Source: an uncultured Pseudoflavonifractor sp. (lineage in GTDB: Bacteria > Bacillota > Clostridia > Oscillospirales > Oscillospiraceae). Taken from it: a stretch of DNA of 64,000 nucleotides. The notes beneath the pieces were generated by a model. That model ran no database searches and had not been told where the DNA came from. It was given only the letters and a program-made list of their open reading frames with translations. Location: positions 52,042-116,041 of the forward strand of contig CANSYW010000005.1 in the NCBI GenBank assembly GCA_947651395.1, read 5' to 3'. Each line of letters opens with the position of its first letter. Positions within the stretch are counted from its first letter, which is position 1. The translations under genes and the position numbers were made by a program. Below are positions 1-9,269 of the stretch, one piece after another.

Positions 1-48
1 TGTGAACGATTTTAGCCATCTATGACGAAGCCCGTGACCGAATTTGAT

Positions 49-77
49 TTGAAAAAGGAAATTCCGTGTGGTAAAAT
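49..77 (+). promoter_or_regulatory. Probable sigma-A promoter of the ABC importer operon
   Basis: TTGAAA at 49-54 and TAAAAT at 72-77 are separated by 17 bases. The pair lies about 120 bases upstream of the binding-protein start codon, and no gene lies between. Confidence 0.5.
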
Positions 78-200
78 TGCCGGTATCAGGAGGCGTTCGG
101 GCAGCGGTTTTTGTCTGTATAGACCAATTCCCCCGCCGTCTGTTTCGGAATGCTCCGCAACAACAGCTCCATCAATCAATGGAAGAAAGGAAGTTGTACT

Positions 201-1529
201 ATGAAATCCAAAAGACTGCTCTCTCTTGCCCTGGCTCTGAGCATGTGTCTGGGACTGGCCGCCTGCGGCGGCGGCAGCGACCCCACCCCCGCTCCCGCGG
301 AGTCCAAGGCCGCCGAGCCCGCTCCCGTGGAGTCCAAGCCCTCTGAGCCCGCGGTGGCCCTCTCCCCTGTGGAGGAGGCCATTCAGAAGGCCCAGGGCAT
401 GACCCTGGCCGAGCTGGAAGAGGCCGCCAAGGCTGAGCTGGAGGCCAACCCCAATCTGACCTTCAACGCCGACTCCCTCACCTCCGGCGTAAAGAAGGCC
501 CTGGCCAAGTTTGAGGAGAAGTATCCCTGGCTGGCCGGCCGTACCGCTTACAACAGCAAGAAGGGCAGCGAGTATCAGCCCAAGCTCACCGCCGCCCAGA
601 AGGCCGACAGCTACATCGCCGACTTTGTCATGATCCAGGACGCCTCCTTCCTGAAAAACGCCATGCTGGACACCGGCTTCCTGCTCAGCTACGTGCCCCA
701 GGGCGCCGATTTCAACATCGCCCCCGGCGATCAGAACCCCCTGGTGGGCGTGACCTTCAACAAGGTCTTTATGTATGACAACACCAAGGTGGGCGCCGAC
801 CAGCTCAAAAACGTGTGGCAGATGACCGGCGTGGATGGCGCGAGCCTGAAGGGCCTGAGCAACGTGTCCTACCAGAACCCCCTGGGCGAGGACATCAACA
901 TGAACTTCCTCATCATGCTCACCAGCCCCGAGTCCTGCGACCGGCTGACCAAGGCCTACAAGAGCTACTTCGGCAAGGACTACAATCCCGCCGACGACGA
1001 GGTCACCTATCAGAACATCGGCTACAAGTTCGTGGCTGAGTTCATCAAGAACGTGGGCTACTGGCACTCCTCCGACACCAGCGAGGTCAAGGCCATCAAC
1101 ACCTACGCCGACGACGGCCGCATCATCTTCGCGGGCCTGTGCAAGCTCAAGGATTACGAGTATTACAAGGACGAGTACAAGGATACGCCCCAGTACTACA
1201 CCAACACCATCTCCGCCGCCGGCTGGAACAACGACGTGGAGGGCTTTGACGGCTTCGTGTACAACATGTGGACCCTCATCCCCAAGACCGCTCAGCTCCC
1301 CTACACCGCCTGCCTGTTCATCAACTACCTGATGTCTGACGAGGGCTTCCACGCCGGCTGGGGCGGCATCCTGGGCTACTACTCCGGCAACCAGAACATC
1401 CCCACCGTGGAGGGCGATCCCGCTCTGTCCGTGTGGAAGGAGCAGTGCGTAGTGGAGGACGTGGAGTACATCGACTCCGCCTACGCCAGCACCGTCAAGT
1501 TCATCAATATGCAGCTGGCCGGCAAGTAA
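201..1529 (+). CDS. ABC transporter substrate-binding lipoprotein
   Basis: This is the extracellular solute receptor of the importer encoded by the next two genes. The 442-residue product begins with a lipoprotein signal peptide: basic MKSKR, a hydrophobic stretch, then the lipobox LAAC with the lipidated Cys at 22. A Pro/Ala/Glu-rich linker follows (about 27-60), typical of lipoproteins held off the membrane. The start at 201 is chosen because it gives a clean signal peptide and has a purine-rich ribosome site (GGAAGAAAGGAAG) upstream; the frame is open further upstream. The rest resembles the extracellular solute-binding fold of Fe3+/polyamine/phosphonate-type importers. The substrate cannot be read from sequence. 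An aldolase gene downstream makes a sugar or sugar phosphate conceivable (inference). Confidence 0.85.
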   Translation: MKSKRLLSLALALSMCLGLAACGGGSDPTPAPAESKAAEPAPVESKPSEPAVALSPVEEAIQKAQGMTLAELEEAAKAELEANPNLTFNADSLTSGVKKALAKFEEKYPWLAGRTAYNSKKGSEYQPKLTAAQKADSYIADFVMIQDASFLKNAMLDTGFLLSYVPQGADFNIAPGDQNPLVGVTFNKVFMYDNTKVGADQLKNVWQMTGVDGASLKGLSNVSYQNPLGEDINMNFLIMLTSPESCDRLTKAYKSYFGKDYNPADDEVTYQNIGYKFVAEFIKNVGYWHSSDTSEVKAINTYADDGRIIFAGLCKLKDYEYYKDEYKDTPQYYTNTISAAGWNNDVEGFDGFVYNMWTLIPKTAQLPYTACLFINYLMSDEGFHAGWGGILGYYSGNQNIPTVEGDPALSVWKEQCVVEDVEYIDSAYASTVKFINMQLAGK

Positions 1530-1580
1530 GCAAGGTTTGACGTCCCATTCTGACCAAGCGCGCTTCCAGCACACCTGACC

Positions 1581-1613
1581 ATAACGGGGGAGGGCCGCGC
1601 CCTCCCCCGTTAT
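1581..1613 (+). promoter_or_regulatory. Intercistronic GC-rich hairpin
   Basis: A perfect 14-base inverted repeat with a short loop lies between the binding-protein and permease genes. There is no T-run after it, so it is more likely an mRNA-stabilising or partial-termination hairpin. Such an element would keep the binding protein more abundant than the membrane components. Confidence 0.6.
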
Positions 1614-1633
1614 CCTGATACAGAGGTGGTCAT

Positions 1634-3472
1634 ATGAGTCAACTGAACAAAAAAAGAACCGCCAACAACGTCAAGTCCTATCTCTCCAAGCCGGCCAACC
1701 TGATCACCATCCTCTTTCTGGTGATCCTGATCCTCACGGTGGTCATCCCCCTGTTCACCCTGCTGATCGGCTCATTCAAGGTCAACGGCAACCAGGAGGC
1801 CATCTACATCATGCAGGAGGGCGTGGAGGACGGCAGCTTTACCTTCCACCACTGGACGGAGCTTCTCACCAGCAAGGAGTTTGACTACGCCTCCATCAAG
1901 TTCTGGACCCCCCTGGCCCAGTCGGCTCTGATGGCGCTGCTGGCCTGTGTGGTGGCGGTGGGCTTCGGCGGCGTGGTGGCCTGGTTCATCACCCGCTCCG
2001 ATCTGCCGGGAAAGAAGTTCATCTCCACCGTCTTCGTCTTCCCCTACATCATGCCCAGCTGGTCCATGGCCATGTTCTGGGAAAACTTTTTCAAAAACAC
2101 CTCCATCAACGCCGGAATGGGGATCCTCCAGAGCGTCACCGGCATCTGTGTGCCCGAGTCCATGGTCTACGGCCTGGTGCCCTGCGCCATGAGTCTGGGC
2201 CTTCACTACGCCCCCTTCGCCTACATCCTCATCGGCGGCATCCTGCGCAACATGGACGCCAACCTGGAGGAGGCGGCCACCGTTTTGAAGGCCAGCCGGG
2301 CCAAGATCCTGCGCAAGGTTACCCTGCCCATCGTCTTCCCCGCCCTGGTGTCCACGGTGCTTCTGGTGTTCTCCAGCAGCATCAGCAGCTTCACGGTGCC
2401 CTTCTTCCTCAATAAGAGCAGCATCAACAGCGGCAACAACTTCATCTCCATCTCGGTGCAGATGCGAAGCCTGATCAACACCGGCTTTACCAAGGGCCAG
2501 GGCTATGTCATCGCCATCGTGCTGATGATCTTCTCCATCGCCATCCTCACCCTGAACAACTGGTTTACCGGGAAGAGAAAGTCCTTCACCACCGTCACGG
2601 GAAAGTCCGGCCAGGTCTCCCTGGTCAAGCTGGGCAAGGCCCGCAAACCCATCGCCATAATCCTGCTCATCATCACCGCCTTCTTCGCCATCGTGCCCCT
2701 GGTGTCCTTCGCCATGGAGAGCCTGCTGGAGGTGCCGGGAGACTGGTCCACCTTCACCCTGCGCTACTGGATCTCCACAGAGCCCTTCGAGGGCAGCAAC
2801 AAGGGCGACACCATCGGCATCCTGATGAGCAAGACCATGTGGCAGGCCATGGGTCGAAGCCTTCTGCTGGCCGCCCTGGTATCGGTCTTCGCGGGCACCT
2901 TCGGCCTTCTCATCGGCTACGCCGTGGCCTCCAAGCGGGGCAGCAAGCTGGCCACGCTGGTGTCCAACATGGCCTTCCTGCCCTATCTGATCCCCTCCAT
3001 GAGCTTTGGCGCGGTATATCTGGCCCTCTCCTACACCAAGGGCTTCACCTGGCTGGACGGCTCGTTCTTCCTGCTGTTTATGGTGGGCACCATCAAGTTT
3101 ATGCCCTTTGCCTCCCGGACGGGCACCAGCGCCATGATGCAGCTGTCCGGCGAGATCGAAGAGGCGGCCATCATCATGGGCGTGCCCTGGCGCAGGCGGA
3201 TGACCAAGGTGCTCTTCCCCATCCAGAAATCCAGCTTCATCAGCGGCTATCTGCTGCCCTTCATCTCCTGTATGCGTGAGATGTCCCTGTTTGTGCTGCT
3301 GGCCGCCAGCTACACCACCCTGGTCACCACGCTGCTCCAGGAGTACAGCCGCACCGGCCTGACCCAGGCCAGCAACGCCATCAATCTGCTCATCATCGTC
3401 GTGGTGCTGATCATTCAGTTCGTGGTCAACAAGCTCACCGGCGCCAGCATCGACAAGGGCGTAGGAGGTTAA
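1634..3472 (+). CDS. ABC transporter permease, fused two-domain
   Basis: This 612-residue membrane protein consists of two permease domains in one chain, as in FbpB-type Fe3+ importers and related polyamine/phosphonate systems. Each half ends with an EAA loop that contacts the ATPase: around residues 210-235 (EEAATVLKASRAKILRKV) and 507-532 (EEAAIIMGVPWRRRMTKV). About twelve hydrophobic segments are visible, the first near residues 20-45. The ATG at 1634 follows a GAGGTGG ribosome site. The gene is followed after only five bases by the ATPase gene, so the two are translationally linked. Transport of an unknown solute together with the upstream lipoprotein is the expected role. Confidence 0.85.
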   Translation: MSQLNKKRTANNVKSYLSKPANLITILFLVILILTVVIPLFTLLIGSFKVNGNQEAIYIMQEGVEDGSFTFHHWTELLTSKEFDYASIKFWTPLAQSALMALLACVVAVGFGGVVAWFITRSDLPGKKFISTVFVFPYIMPSWSMAMFWENFFKNTSINAGMGILQSVTGICVPESMVYGLVPCAMSLGLHYAPFAYILIGGILRNMDANLEEAATVLKASRAKILRKVTLPIVFPALVSTVLLVFSSSISSFTVPFFLNKSSINSGNNFISISVQMRSLINTGFTKGQGYVIAIVLMIFSIAILTLNNWFTGKRKSFTTVTGKSGQVSLVKLGKARKPIAIILLIITAFFAIVPLVSFAMESLLEVPGDWSTFTLRYWISTEPFEGSNKGDTIGILMSKTMWQAMGRSLLLAALVSVFAGTFGLLIGYAVASKRGSKLATLVSNMAFLPYLIPSMSFGAVYLALSYTKGFTWLDGSFFLLFMVGTIKFMPFASRTGTSAMMQLSGEIEEAAIIMGVPWRRRMTKVLFPIQKSSFISGYLLPFISCMREMSLFVLLAASYTTLVTTLLQEYSRTGLTQASNAINLLIIVVVLIIQFVVNKLTGASIDKGVGG

Positions 3473-3477
3473 GTAAA

Positions 3478-4596
3478 ATGCCGAAAATCATATTGGAAAA
3501 CGTCACCAAACGGTTTGACAAATTCGTGGCCGTGGACAATCTGAACATGGTCATTGAAGATCGGGAGTTCATCACTCTGCTGGGCCCCTCGGGCTGCGGC
3601 AAAACCACCACCCTGCGTATGATCGCCGGGCTGGAGACCCCCACCGAGGGCCGCATCACCATCGGCGACCAGGTGGTCTTTGACGCCAACGAGGGCATCA
3701 ACATCTCCCCCTCCAAGCGGGACATCGGATTCCTCTTCCAGAACTACGCCCTGTGGCCCCACATGACGGTCTATCAGAACATCGCCTTCGGCCTGGAGAA
3801 CCTGAAGTGGAGCAAGGAGGCCATCCGGGATCGGGTGGCGGAGATGCTGGCTCTTTTGAAGATCGAGCAGTTTGAAAAGCGCTATCCCAGCGAGCTCTCC
3901 GGCGGCCAGCAGCAGCGGGTGGCCATCGCCCGCACCCTGGCCCCCAACCCCAAGGTCCTGTTTATGGACGAGCCTCTCTCCAATCTGGACGCCAAGCTCC
4001 GCCTGGAGATGCGCACCGAGCTCAAGCGGCTCCACACCGACAATGACTCCACCTTTGTCTACGTCACCCACGACCAGCTGGAGGCCATGACCCTGGCCAC
4101 CCGCATCTGTCTGATGAAGGTGGGCGTACTCCAGCAGTACGCCCCGCCCCTGGAGGTCTACAACAACCCGGCCAACCTCTTTGTGGCCGACTTCGTGGGC
4201 AGCCCCACCATGAACTTTATTGAGGGCGTCATCGACCAGACGGAGGGGGAGGACGTGCGCATTTCCGCCGGCTCTCTCAAGCTGCGCTACCATCCGGTGA
4301 GCAAGTCGGGCAGCCTGACCCCGGGCCAGAAGGTGGTGCTGGGCGTCCGGCCCGAGTTCATCAAGATCGAGGAGACCGGCGCCCTGAAAGGCAAGGTCTA
4401 CTCCACCCTGCCCTCCGGCATGGAGACCATCGTCAAGGTGGAGCTGGGCGACATCATGCTCACCTCGGTGATCTTCGGCGGCGTGGACTTTGAGGTCAAC
4501 ACCCCCGTGGCTATGAACATCACCACCGAACACATCGCCCTCTTTGACGCCGAGAGCAGAGATCAGGTTGCCATGGGCGCTCTGGAACACGTATGA
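3478..4596 (+). CDS. ABC transporter ATP-binding protein (TOBE-type)
   Basis: This 372-residue ATPase powers the importer. Visible motifs are Walker [10 protein letters not shown] (about 36-44), signature LSGGQQQR (about 139), Walker B VLFMDEP (about 159-165) and the H-loop VTHD (about 197). The C-terminal 120 residues form a TOBE-like regulatory region with GVRPEF, as in PotA/FbpC/UgpC-type ATPases. Its ribosome site GTAGGAGG lies inside the end of the permease gene. Length and architecture fit importers of sugars, polyamines or Fe3+; the sequence does not decide among them. Confidence 0.88.
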   Translation: MPKIILENVTKRFDKFVAVDNLNMVIEDREFITLLGPSGCGKTTTLRMIAGLETPTEGRITIGDQVVFDANEGINISPSKRDIGFLFQNYALWPHMTVYQNIAFGLENLKWSKEAIRDRVAEMLALLKIEQFEKRYPSELSGGQQQRVAIARTLAPNPKVLFMDEPLSNLDAKLRLEMRTELKRLHTDNDSTFVYVTHDQLEAMTLATRICLMKVGVLQQYAPPLEVYNNPANLFVADFVGSPTMNFIEGVIDQTEGEDVRISAGSLKLRYHPVSKSGSLTPGQKVVLGVRPEFIKIEETGALKGKVYSTLPSGMETIVKVELGDIMLTSVIFGGVDFEVNTPVAMNITTEHIALFDAESRDQVAMGALEHV

Positions 4597-4652
4597 GCCT
4601 TTCCGCCCCTGGTTTTTCCGGTTGAAATTTCGCGAAAAGGAGAAAATGTATT

Positions 4653-5510
4653 ATGCCACTTGTTACCCTAAAGTCCGTTCTGGCGGACGCCCAACAGGGA
4701 GGCTATGGCGTAGGCGCCTTCAACTTCAATGGCATCGAGGACGCCAGAGGCATTCTGGACGCCGCGACGGAAAAGCGCTCCCCTGTCATTTTGATGACCA
4801 GCGTCAGCGCCGTGGCCTACATGGGCGGCCCCCGGGCCGTGGTGGGGCTGATCCGCGGCCTGAGCGATCATCTGGAGATCCCTGTGGTCCTCCACCTGGA
4901 TCACGCCGAGGATCCCCGGTTCATCGCCCAGTGTGTGGACAGCGGCTACACCTCCGTGATGATCGACGCCTCCAAGCTCTCCTATGAGGAGAATATCGCC
5001 GTGACCCGGGAGGTGGTCTCCTATGCCCGCCGTCTGGGCGTCTCCGTGGAGGCCGAACTGGGCCGCCTGGGCGGCCGGGAGGAGCAGGTCAACGTCTCCG
5101 CCCGGGAAGCCGCCATGACCGATCCCGCCGACGTCCCCGACTTTGTGGCCCGCACCGGCATCGACGCCCTGGCCGTGGCCATCGGCACCGCCCATGGCTT
5201 CTATAAGGAAGAGCCCAAGCTGGACTTTGACCGGCTGACCAGGATCCGCTCCCTCACCGACGTCCCCCTGGTCCTTCACGGCGGCACCGGAGTCCCCGAG
5301 CCCGACTTTATCCGCTCCATCCAATGCGGCATGGCCAAGATCAACGTGGGCACCGAGCTGAAATACTGCTGCAGCCAGACCGTACGTGAAAACGTGGCGG
5401 GCAAACCTACGGAGATCGATATCCGCAAGCTGGTGGGCGACGCCCGAACCAATTGTCGGGACATCGTCCTCCATAAAATCGACCTCTTCGGCAGCGGAGG
5501 GAAGCTCTGA
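4653..5510 (+). CDS. fba: Class II fructose-bisphosphate/ketose-bisphosphate aldolase
   Basis: This Zn-dependent aldolase (285 residues) interconverts a ketose bisphosphate with dihydroxyacetone phosphate and an aldehyde. Family motifs are present: HLDHAED at 81-87 (catalytic Asp83, Zn ligand His84), VEAELGRLGG near 130-140, AIGTAHGFYK near 173, and LHGGTGVP plus KINVGTELK near 208-230. The start follows an AAAAGGAG ribosome site. The gene lies 56 bases after the importer ATPase and before a strong terminator, so it is the last gene of the operon. Glycolytic FBA and tagatose-bisphosphate aldolase cannot be separated by eye. Co-transcription with a transporter favours a catabolic sugar role (inference). 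Confidence 0.88.
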   Translation: MPLVTLKSVLADAQQGGYGVGAFNFNGIEDARGILDAATEKRSPVILMTSVSAVAYMGGPRAVVGLIRGLSDHLEIPVVLHLDHAEDPRFIAQCVDSGYTSVMIDASKLSYEENIAVTREVVSYARRLGVSVEAELGRLGGREEQVNVSAREAAMTDPADVPDFVARTGIDALAVAIGTAHGFYKEEPKLDFDRLTRIRSLTDVPLVLHGGTGVPEPDFIRSIQCGMAKINVGTELKYCCSQTVRENVAGKPTEIDIRKLVGDARTNCRDIVLHKIDLFGSGGKL

Positions 5511-5531
5511 GCCCTTCCCCCGCCCTCCTCA

Positions 5532-5569
5532 CGGCGGCCTCCCGGTTGGGAGGCCGCCGATCTTTTTTT
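5532..5569 (+). terminator. Rho-independent terminator after the aldolase
   Basis: A perfect 12-base stem (CGGCGGCCTCCC with its complement) has a four-base loop and is followed closely by a run of seven T. Confidence 0.92.
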
Positions 5570-5621
5570 CAATCTTTTTTCCGGAAAGCTATGAAGAATT
5601 ATAAAAAGGTACAAAATGTGC

Positions 5622-5651
5622 TTGAATCCCTTTGACCCTTTGTGATATAAT
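5622..5651 (+). promoter_or_regulatory. Promoter of the V-ATPase operon
   Basis: TTGAAT at 5622 and TATAAT at 5646 are 18 bases apart, with a TGA extension directly before the -10 box (extended -10). The site lies about 50 bases upstream of the first V-ATPase gene and after the aldolase terminator. Confidence 0.7.
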
Positions 5652-5702
5652 AAACAATAACAATACTAACCAGTTTAAATTTCAGGAAAAGGCGGTGAGA
5701 GG

Positions 5703-6017
5703 ATGTCGATAGACGCCATCAAGCAGGTGACCGACCGGGAGGCCCAGGCCAAGGAGCGTCTGGCCCAGGCCCAGACTCAGGCCCAGGCCATGGTGGAACA
5801 GGCCCGAAAGGAGGGCGAGGCCGCCCTGAGCGCGGCCCGGACGGAAGCCCAGGCCCAGGCCAGGGCCCTCCTGACCCAGGCCGAGCAGGCCGGTCAGGCC
5901 CAGACCCAAAAGACCCTGGCCGAATATGAGGCCGACTGCGCGGCTTTGAAGGAGCGCTCCCAGGCAAAGCTGGAGGAGGCCGCCGTGCGGATCGTGGGAA
6001 AGGTCGTGAGAGACTGA
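5703..6017 (+). CDS. ntpF: V-type ATPase subunit H/G (peripheral stalk)
   Basis: This 104-residue protein is almost entirely Ala/Gln/Glu/Lys/Arg and is predicted to be one long coiled coil. In V/A-type ATPases this small subunit pairs with subunit E to form the peripheral stalk. Position as first gene before subunit I matches the ntpF-ntpI order of Enterococcus hirae and other Bacillota. The stop codon is one base from the next start, so translation is coupled. Identification rests on length, composition and position rather than on a specific motif. Confidence 0.8.
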   Translation: MSIDAIKQVTDREAQAKERLAQAQTQAQAMVEQARKEGEAALSAARTEAQAQARALLTQAEQAGQAQTQKTLAEYEADCAALKERSQAKLEEAAVRIVGKVVRD

Positions 6018-6018
6018 T

Positions 6019-7962
6019 ATGTCCATTGTAACCATGAAGCGGCTGCGGCTCATCGCCCTCCGGTCCGACCGGGACGCCCTGTTTCAGGGGCTCCAGGAAT
6101 TGGGCTGTGTACAGGTGGATGAGCCCGCGCCGCCGGGGGACGACCCGGTCTGGACCGCCCTGAAACGTCCCTCCGGGAAGGAGCTGGGCGCCGCCCGGGA
6201 ACAGGCGGCCCTTTGCACCCAGGCCCTGGGCGTGCTCAGGCGGTATGGGGACAAGGGCGGCGGCGGTCTGAGCCCCCGGCCCACCATTCCCCAGGCCGAC
6301 TTCTACGACCCTGTGGCCCGGAAGGGAGCGGAGTCTCTGGTCCAGGCGGTCTGCTCCGCCCAGGCCCAGCTCACCTCCCTTTCCGCGGAGAAGGCCAAGC
6401 TTCTGAGCCAGCGGGAGTCGCTGAAGCCCTGGATGGAGCTGGAGATCCCTCTGGACACCCCCTCCACCGACACCACCACCGTCCTGTTCGGCTCCTTCCC
6501 CCTCTCCGTCGATCTCTCTCAGGTCATGGGAGAGCTGGGGCAGGCCGGAGAGCTGTGCGCCTATACTCCGGCGGGCCGGGACTCCAGTCTCCAATACCTC
6601 TTTTTCCTCTGCCACAAAAGCGTGGAGGAGACGGTCTCTCCCATCCTGCAGCACTGCGGTTTTTCCCGGCTCACCCTCTCGGGGATGCGGGGCACCGCCG
6701 CGGAAAACGACGCCCGGCTCGCCCGGGAGCTGGAGGAAAACCGGAAGCAGAGCGAGGCGCTGGAGCTGCGCCTCACCGGCTACGCCGACCAGGCCGACAC
6801 CCTGCGGCTCTATCTGGATCAGACAGCCCAGACCGTGGCCCGGGAGGAGTCCAAATGCCGGGGGGTGGACGCCGGAGAGGTCTTCTATCTGTCCGGCTGG
6901 CTTCCCGCCCAACGGGAGGAGGCTCTGGGGACGCTCCTGGAGGGCTTTTCCTGCGCCTGGGAGACTGAGGAACCCGCCCCGGAGGATTACCCCGACGTAC
7001 CGGTAAAGCTGAAAAACGGCAAGCTGGTGGCCCCCATGAACATGGTCACCGAGATGTACGCCCTGCCGGCCTACGGCTCGGTGGATCCCAATCCCCTGAT
7101 GGCCCCCTTCTTCATCCTGTTCTACGGAATGATGATGGCGGACATGGGCTACGGACTGGTGATGATGCTCATCTCCGCCTGGGCCATGAAGCGGCTCCGA
7201 CCCAAGGGCCCCACCATGCGGTATATGACTCCCCTCATCGGCCTTTGCGGTGTGAGCACCTTTATCTGGGGCGCGCTCACCGGCGGCTTCTTCGGGGATC
7301 TCATCCCCCAGCTGCTGAAGATCCTGGATCCCCAGAGCACCTTTGCCCTGCCCGCCCTGTTCTCCCCCCTGGACGATGCGGTGGCGGTGCTGGTGGGCTC
7401 TCTGGTGCTGGGTCTGGCCCAGATCTTTGTGGGCATGGGCGTGAGCATGTACAAGCAGATCAAGCGGGGTGAGCTCATGGCCGCTCTGTGCAATGAAGGG
7501 GCCTGGTATCTGGTCTTTGTCCTGGCGGGGATCGCCGCTGTGGGCGTCATCCCGGTAAAGGCCGCCCTCCTTGCCATCCTGGCGCTGCTCATCCTCACCC
7601 AGGGCTACGGCAAGAAGGGGATCCTGGGCAAGCTTATGGGCATCGGGGGTTCTCTGTACAACAACATCACCGGCTATTTCAGCGACATCATGTCCTACTC
7701 CCGGCTCATGGCCCTGATGCTGGCCGGGGCGGTGGTGGCTCAGGTATTCAATCAGCTGGGCGCCATGACAGGAAATGTGATCGCCTTCTTCATTATCGCC
7801 ATGATCGGCAACGGCATCAACTTCGCCCTGAATATCCTGGGCTGCTATGTCCACGATATGCGCCTTCAGTGTCTGGAGTTTTTCAACCGGTTCTACGAGG
7901 ACGGGGGCAAGCCCTTCCGGCCTCTTGATGTGACTACCCAGTACGTTGATATCGTCAATTAA
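6019..7962 (+). CDS. ntpI: V-type ATPase subunit I (membrane stator, subunit a homologue)
   Basis: This 647-residue stator subunit forms the ion half-channels against the proteolipid ring. The N-terminal half (about 1-340) is cytosolic and helical and contacts the peripheral stalks. The C-terminal half (about 350-640) holds about seven to eight membrane segments, including the conserved stretch FILFYGMMMADMGYG near 360 and the SDIMSYSRLMALMLAG helix near 555. Both are hallmarks of the a/I family. Length is typical for bacterial subunit I. It lies in the operon between the H/G and K genes, with 17 bases to the next gene. Confidence 0.95.
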   Translation: MSIVTMKRLRLIALRSDRDALFQGLQELGCVQVDEPAPPGDDPVWTALKRPSGKELGAAREQAALCTQALGVLRRYGDKGGGGLSPRPTIPQADFYDPVARKGAESLVQAVCSAQAQLTSLSAEKAKLLSQRESLKPWMELEIPLDTPSTDTTTVLFGSFPLSVDLSQVMGELGQAGELCAYTPAGRDSSLQYLFFLCHKSVEETVSPILQHCGFSRLTLSGMRGTAAENDARLARELEENRKQSEALELRLTGYADQADTLRLYLDQTAQTVAREESKCRGVDAGEVFYLSGWLPAQREEALGTLLEGFSCAWETEEPAPEDYPDVPVKLKNGKLVAPMNMVTEMYALPAYGSVDPNPLMAPFFILFYGMMMADMGYGLVMMLISAWAMKRLRPKGPTMRYMTPLIGLCGVSTFIWGALTGGFFGDLIPQLLKILDPQSTFALPALFSPLDDAVAVLVGSLVLGLAQIFVGMGVSMYKQIKRGELMAALCNEGAWYLVFVLAGIAAVGVIPVKAALLAILALLILTQGYGKKGILGKLMGIGGSLYNNITGYFSDIMSYSRLMALMLAGAVVAQVFNQLGAMTGNVIAFFIIAMIGNGINFALNILGCYVHDMRLQCLEFFNRFYEDGGKPFRPLDVTTQYVDIVN

Positions 7963-7976
7963 TAAGGAGGAACTAG

Positions 7977-8528
<552 letters not shown>

Positions 8529-8549
8529 TCCCACGGAAGGGGATTCGAT

Positions 8550-9242
8550 ATGAACGGATTGGATAAGATCATTGAGCGCATTGACCACGACGCCCAGGCG
8601 GAGATCGACGCCGTCATCGCCCAAGCCAGGGGCGACGCCGCGGCTATCCGGGCCGATTATCAGACCCAGGCCGAGACCCTGACCCGGACCATTCTGGACA
8701 GGGGCCGTCAGGAGGCCGGGGAGCGGGAACGCCGGCTGGAAAGCCTGGCCTCTCTGGAGGGACGCAAGCGCATCCTCGCCGCCAAACAGGAGATGCTGGA
8801 AAAGGCCTTTGATCTGGCGCTGGAAAAGCTCCTCTCCCTCCCCCAGGAGGCGTATGTGGAGCTGCTCAGCGACCTGTGTGCCCAGGCCGCCCTCACCGGC
8901 CGTGAGGAGGTCATTTTTTCCGAAAAGGACAGGGACAAACTGGGCAAGAAGGTGGTGGCCAGGGCCAATGAAAAGCTGGCCCAGGCCGTGGCCCCCAAGC
9001 TGCCCGACGAGGTCACCTCCTCCACCGCGGGGGCCATCCTGAACAAGGTGGTCACCGCCGGAAGCGCCCTCCTGGCGGGCACCGGAATGCTCACCGTGGC
9101 CCAGGAGACCCGGCCCATTCAGGGCGGCGTCATCCTGGTGGGGGACGGCGTGGAGGTCAACTGTGCCTTTGACACTCTGGTGCGCCTGGCCCGGCCCCAG
9201 CTGGAACGGGAAGTGGCCGCCATCCTCTTTGAAGCGCCCTGA
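8550..9242 (+). CDS. ntpE: V-type ATPase subunit E
   Basis: This 230-residue peripheral-stalk subunit has an N-terminal Ala/Arg/Glu-rich coiled-coil half (about 1-110) that would pair with the H/G subunit. A globular C-terminal domain includes QGGVILVGDGVEVNCAFDTLV near residue 195, matching the conserved GGVxL...G...N.FD pattern of subunit E. It is encoded 21 bases after the proteolipid gene with a GGAAGGGG ribosome site. Length and order fit the family. Confidence 0.92.
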   Translation: MNGLDKIIERIDHDAQAEIDAVIAQARGDAAAIRADYQTQAETLTRTILDRGRQEAGERERRLESLASLEGRKRILAAKQEMLEKAFDLALEKLLSLPQEAYVELLSDLCAQAALTGREEVIFSEKDRDKLGKKVVARANEKLAQAVAPKLPDEVTSSTAGAILNKVVTAGSALLAGTGMLTVAQETRPIQGGVILVGDGVEVNCAFDTLVRLARPQLEREVAAILFEAP

Positions 9243-9269
9243 CCGGGCCGGAGGGGAAAGGAGAACGCT

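Noticed and set aside
12..1574. 520-codon open frame on the minus strand opposite the binding-protein gene
   Set aside because: It is the mirror of a real gene in GC-rich DNA: low-complexity Gly/Val/Leu/His composition, no ribosome site, and full overlap with a clear lipoprotein.
5719..7854. 711-codon minus-strand frame opposite V-ATPase genes
   Set aside because: Composition is typical of antisense frames (His/Gly/Gln-rich), and the plus-strand genes are certain.
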